NCBI RefSeq assembly: GCF_003086795.1
Contig: NZ_CP026003.1
Span: forward strand, 1,818,777 to 1,882,776
DNA: 64,000 nt
Direction: 5' to 3'
Source: Stenotrophomonas sp. SAU14A_NAIMI4_5
GTDB lineage: Bacteria; Pseudomonadota; Gammaproteobacteria; Xanthomonadales; Xanthomonadaceae
A program made the translations under genes and the position numbers. Positions 63,752-64,000 of the stretch are shown here, piece by piece; positions within the stretch are counted from its first letter, which is position 1, and every line of letters starts with the position of its first letter. Under the pieces are notes generated by a model. The model was given only the letters and a program-made list of their open reading frames with translations, was not told the DNA's origin and made no database searches.

Positions 63752-64000
63752 TCAATCGACGAACTGCAACCGCGCCAGCTCCGCATACAGTCCACCTTCA
63801 GCCAACAACTGCGCATGCGTGCCTTCGGCGACGATGCGGCCTTGGTCCATCACCACGATGCGGTCGGCCTTGAGCACGGTCGCCAGGCGATGGGCGATCA
63901 CCACGGTGGTGCGCCCGGCCATCAGCCGTTCCAGGGCCTGCTGCACGCTGTGCTCACTCTGCGCATCCAGTGCGCTGGTGGCTTCGTCCAGTAGCAGGAT
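63752..64000 (-). CDS. ABC exporter ATPase, C-terminal end (partial)
   Basis: Only the last 82 codons are present; the gene continues past the window edge. The segment starts at Walker [22 protein letters not shown], then the H-loop [26 protein letters not shown], and ends [14 protein letters not shown]. This is the end of an MsbA/LmrA-type half transporter with an N-terminal membrane domain, probably a multidrug or lipid exporter. Confidence 0.93.
   Translation of the reverse strand: MLLLDEATSALDAQSEHSVQQALERLMAGRTTVVIAHRLATVLKADRIVVMDQGRIVAEGTHAQLLAEGGLYAELARLQFVD

Overview
The window is high-GC, densely coding gammaproteobacterial chromosome, almost certainly from the Stenotrophomonas maltophilia complex (Xanthomonadaceae). 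Two signals point to this independently. Nearly every intergenic gap carries short GTAG-headed palindromes of the SMAG type described for S. maltophilia. The locus at 29027-38022 has the exact gene order of the S. maltophilia smeRv / smeU1-V-W-U2-X efflux locus. No tRNA, rRNA, CRISPR array, insertion sequence or prophage gene was seen; the only stable RNA gene is tmRNA. Layout, left to right. 1-4600: end of sdhA, sdhB, the flavinylation factor sdhE, a YgfX-like membrane protein, and the lipoprotein-release genes lolC(E)-lolD. 4600-12800: yggX-mutY, ftsY, an orphan mini flagellar-rod-like protein, htpG, rsmD, coaD, a lipoprotein and a YfhL-type ferredoxin. 12774-17464: gamma-glutamyltransferase, an MBL-fold hydrolase, a PsiF protein, an SRPBCC protein and upp. 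17620-23310: a tight four-gene run that looks like a complete periplasmic organophosphate-scavenging unit: TonB-dependent receptor, beta-propeller phytase-like lipoprotein, purple-acid-phosphatase-like enzyme and an exported inorganic pyrophosphatase. 23440-28924: two small unknown or SMI1-like genes, photolyase, an OmpA-like lipoprotein, and a divergent SDR/LysR pair. 29027-38022: the sme efflux locus. 38173-45523: an EEP-family hydrolase, a siderophore-type TonB receptor, a large lipase-like lipoprotein, an ICMT-like enzyme, and small exported or membrane proteins. 45678-58397: a conserved housekeeping block (ssrA, smpB, ratA, rnfH, bamE, fur, recN, hrcA, grpE, dnaK, dnaJ), interrupted by an SGNH hydrolase/LysR pair. 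58526-64000: AraC regulator/MFS exporter, pdxY, tyrA, a small unknown gene and the 3' end of an ABC exporter gene. The most unusual content is non-coding. Three large palindromic composites (9931-10562, 15536-15776, 60600-61224) contain five long hairpins. Each hairpin is bounded by GGCGGGG and CCCCGCC, but the 26-28 bp stems have three different sequences that stay self-complementary, and small nested hairpins with CCATG-type apices co-vary in the loops. One 182 bp arm occurs at 10368-10549 and, inverted, at 60681-60862 with about six differences. Ordinary SMAG repeats also occur, some as dimers at convergent gene ends, one tandem cluster (26838-27172), and several that supply the stop codon of the upstream gene. 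The sme operon carries perfect or near-perfect hairpins at three of its four gene junctions and a possible 75-codon leader frame whose stop overlaps the smeU1 start. All calls come from reading the sequence by eye; no database search was run.
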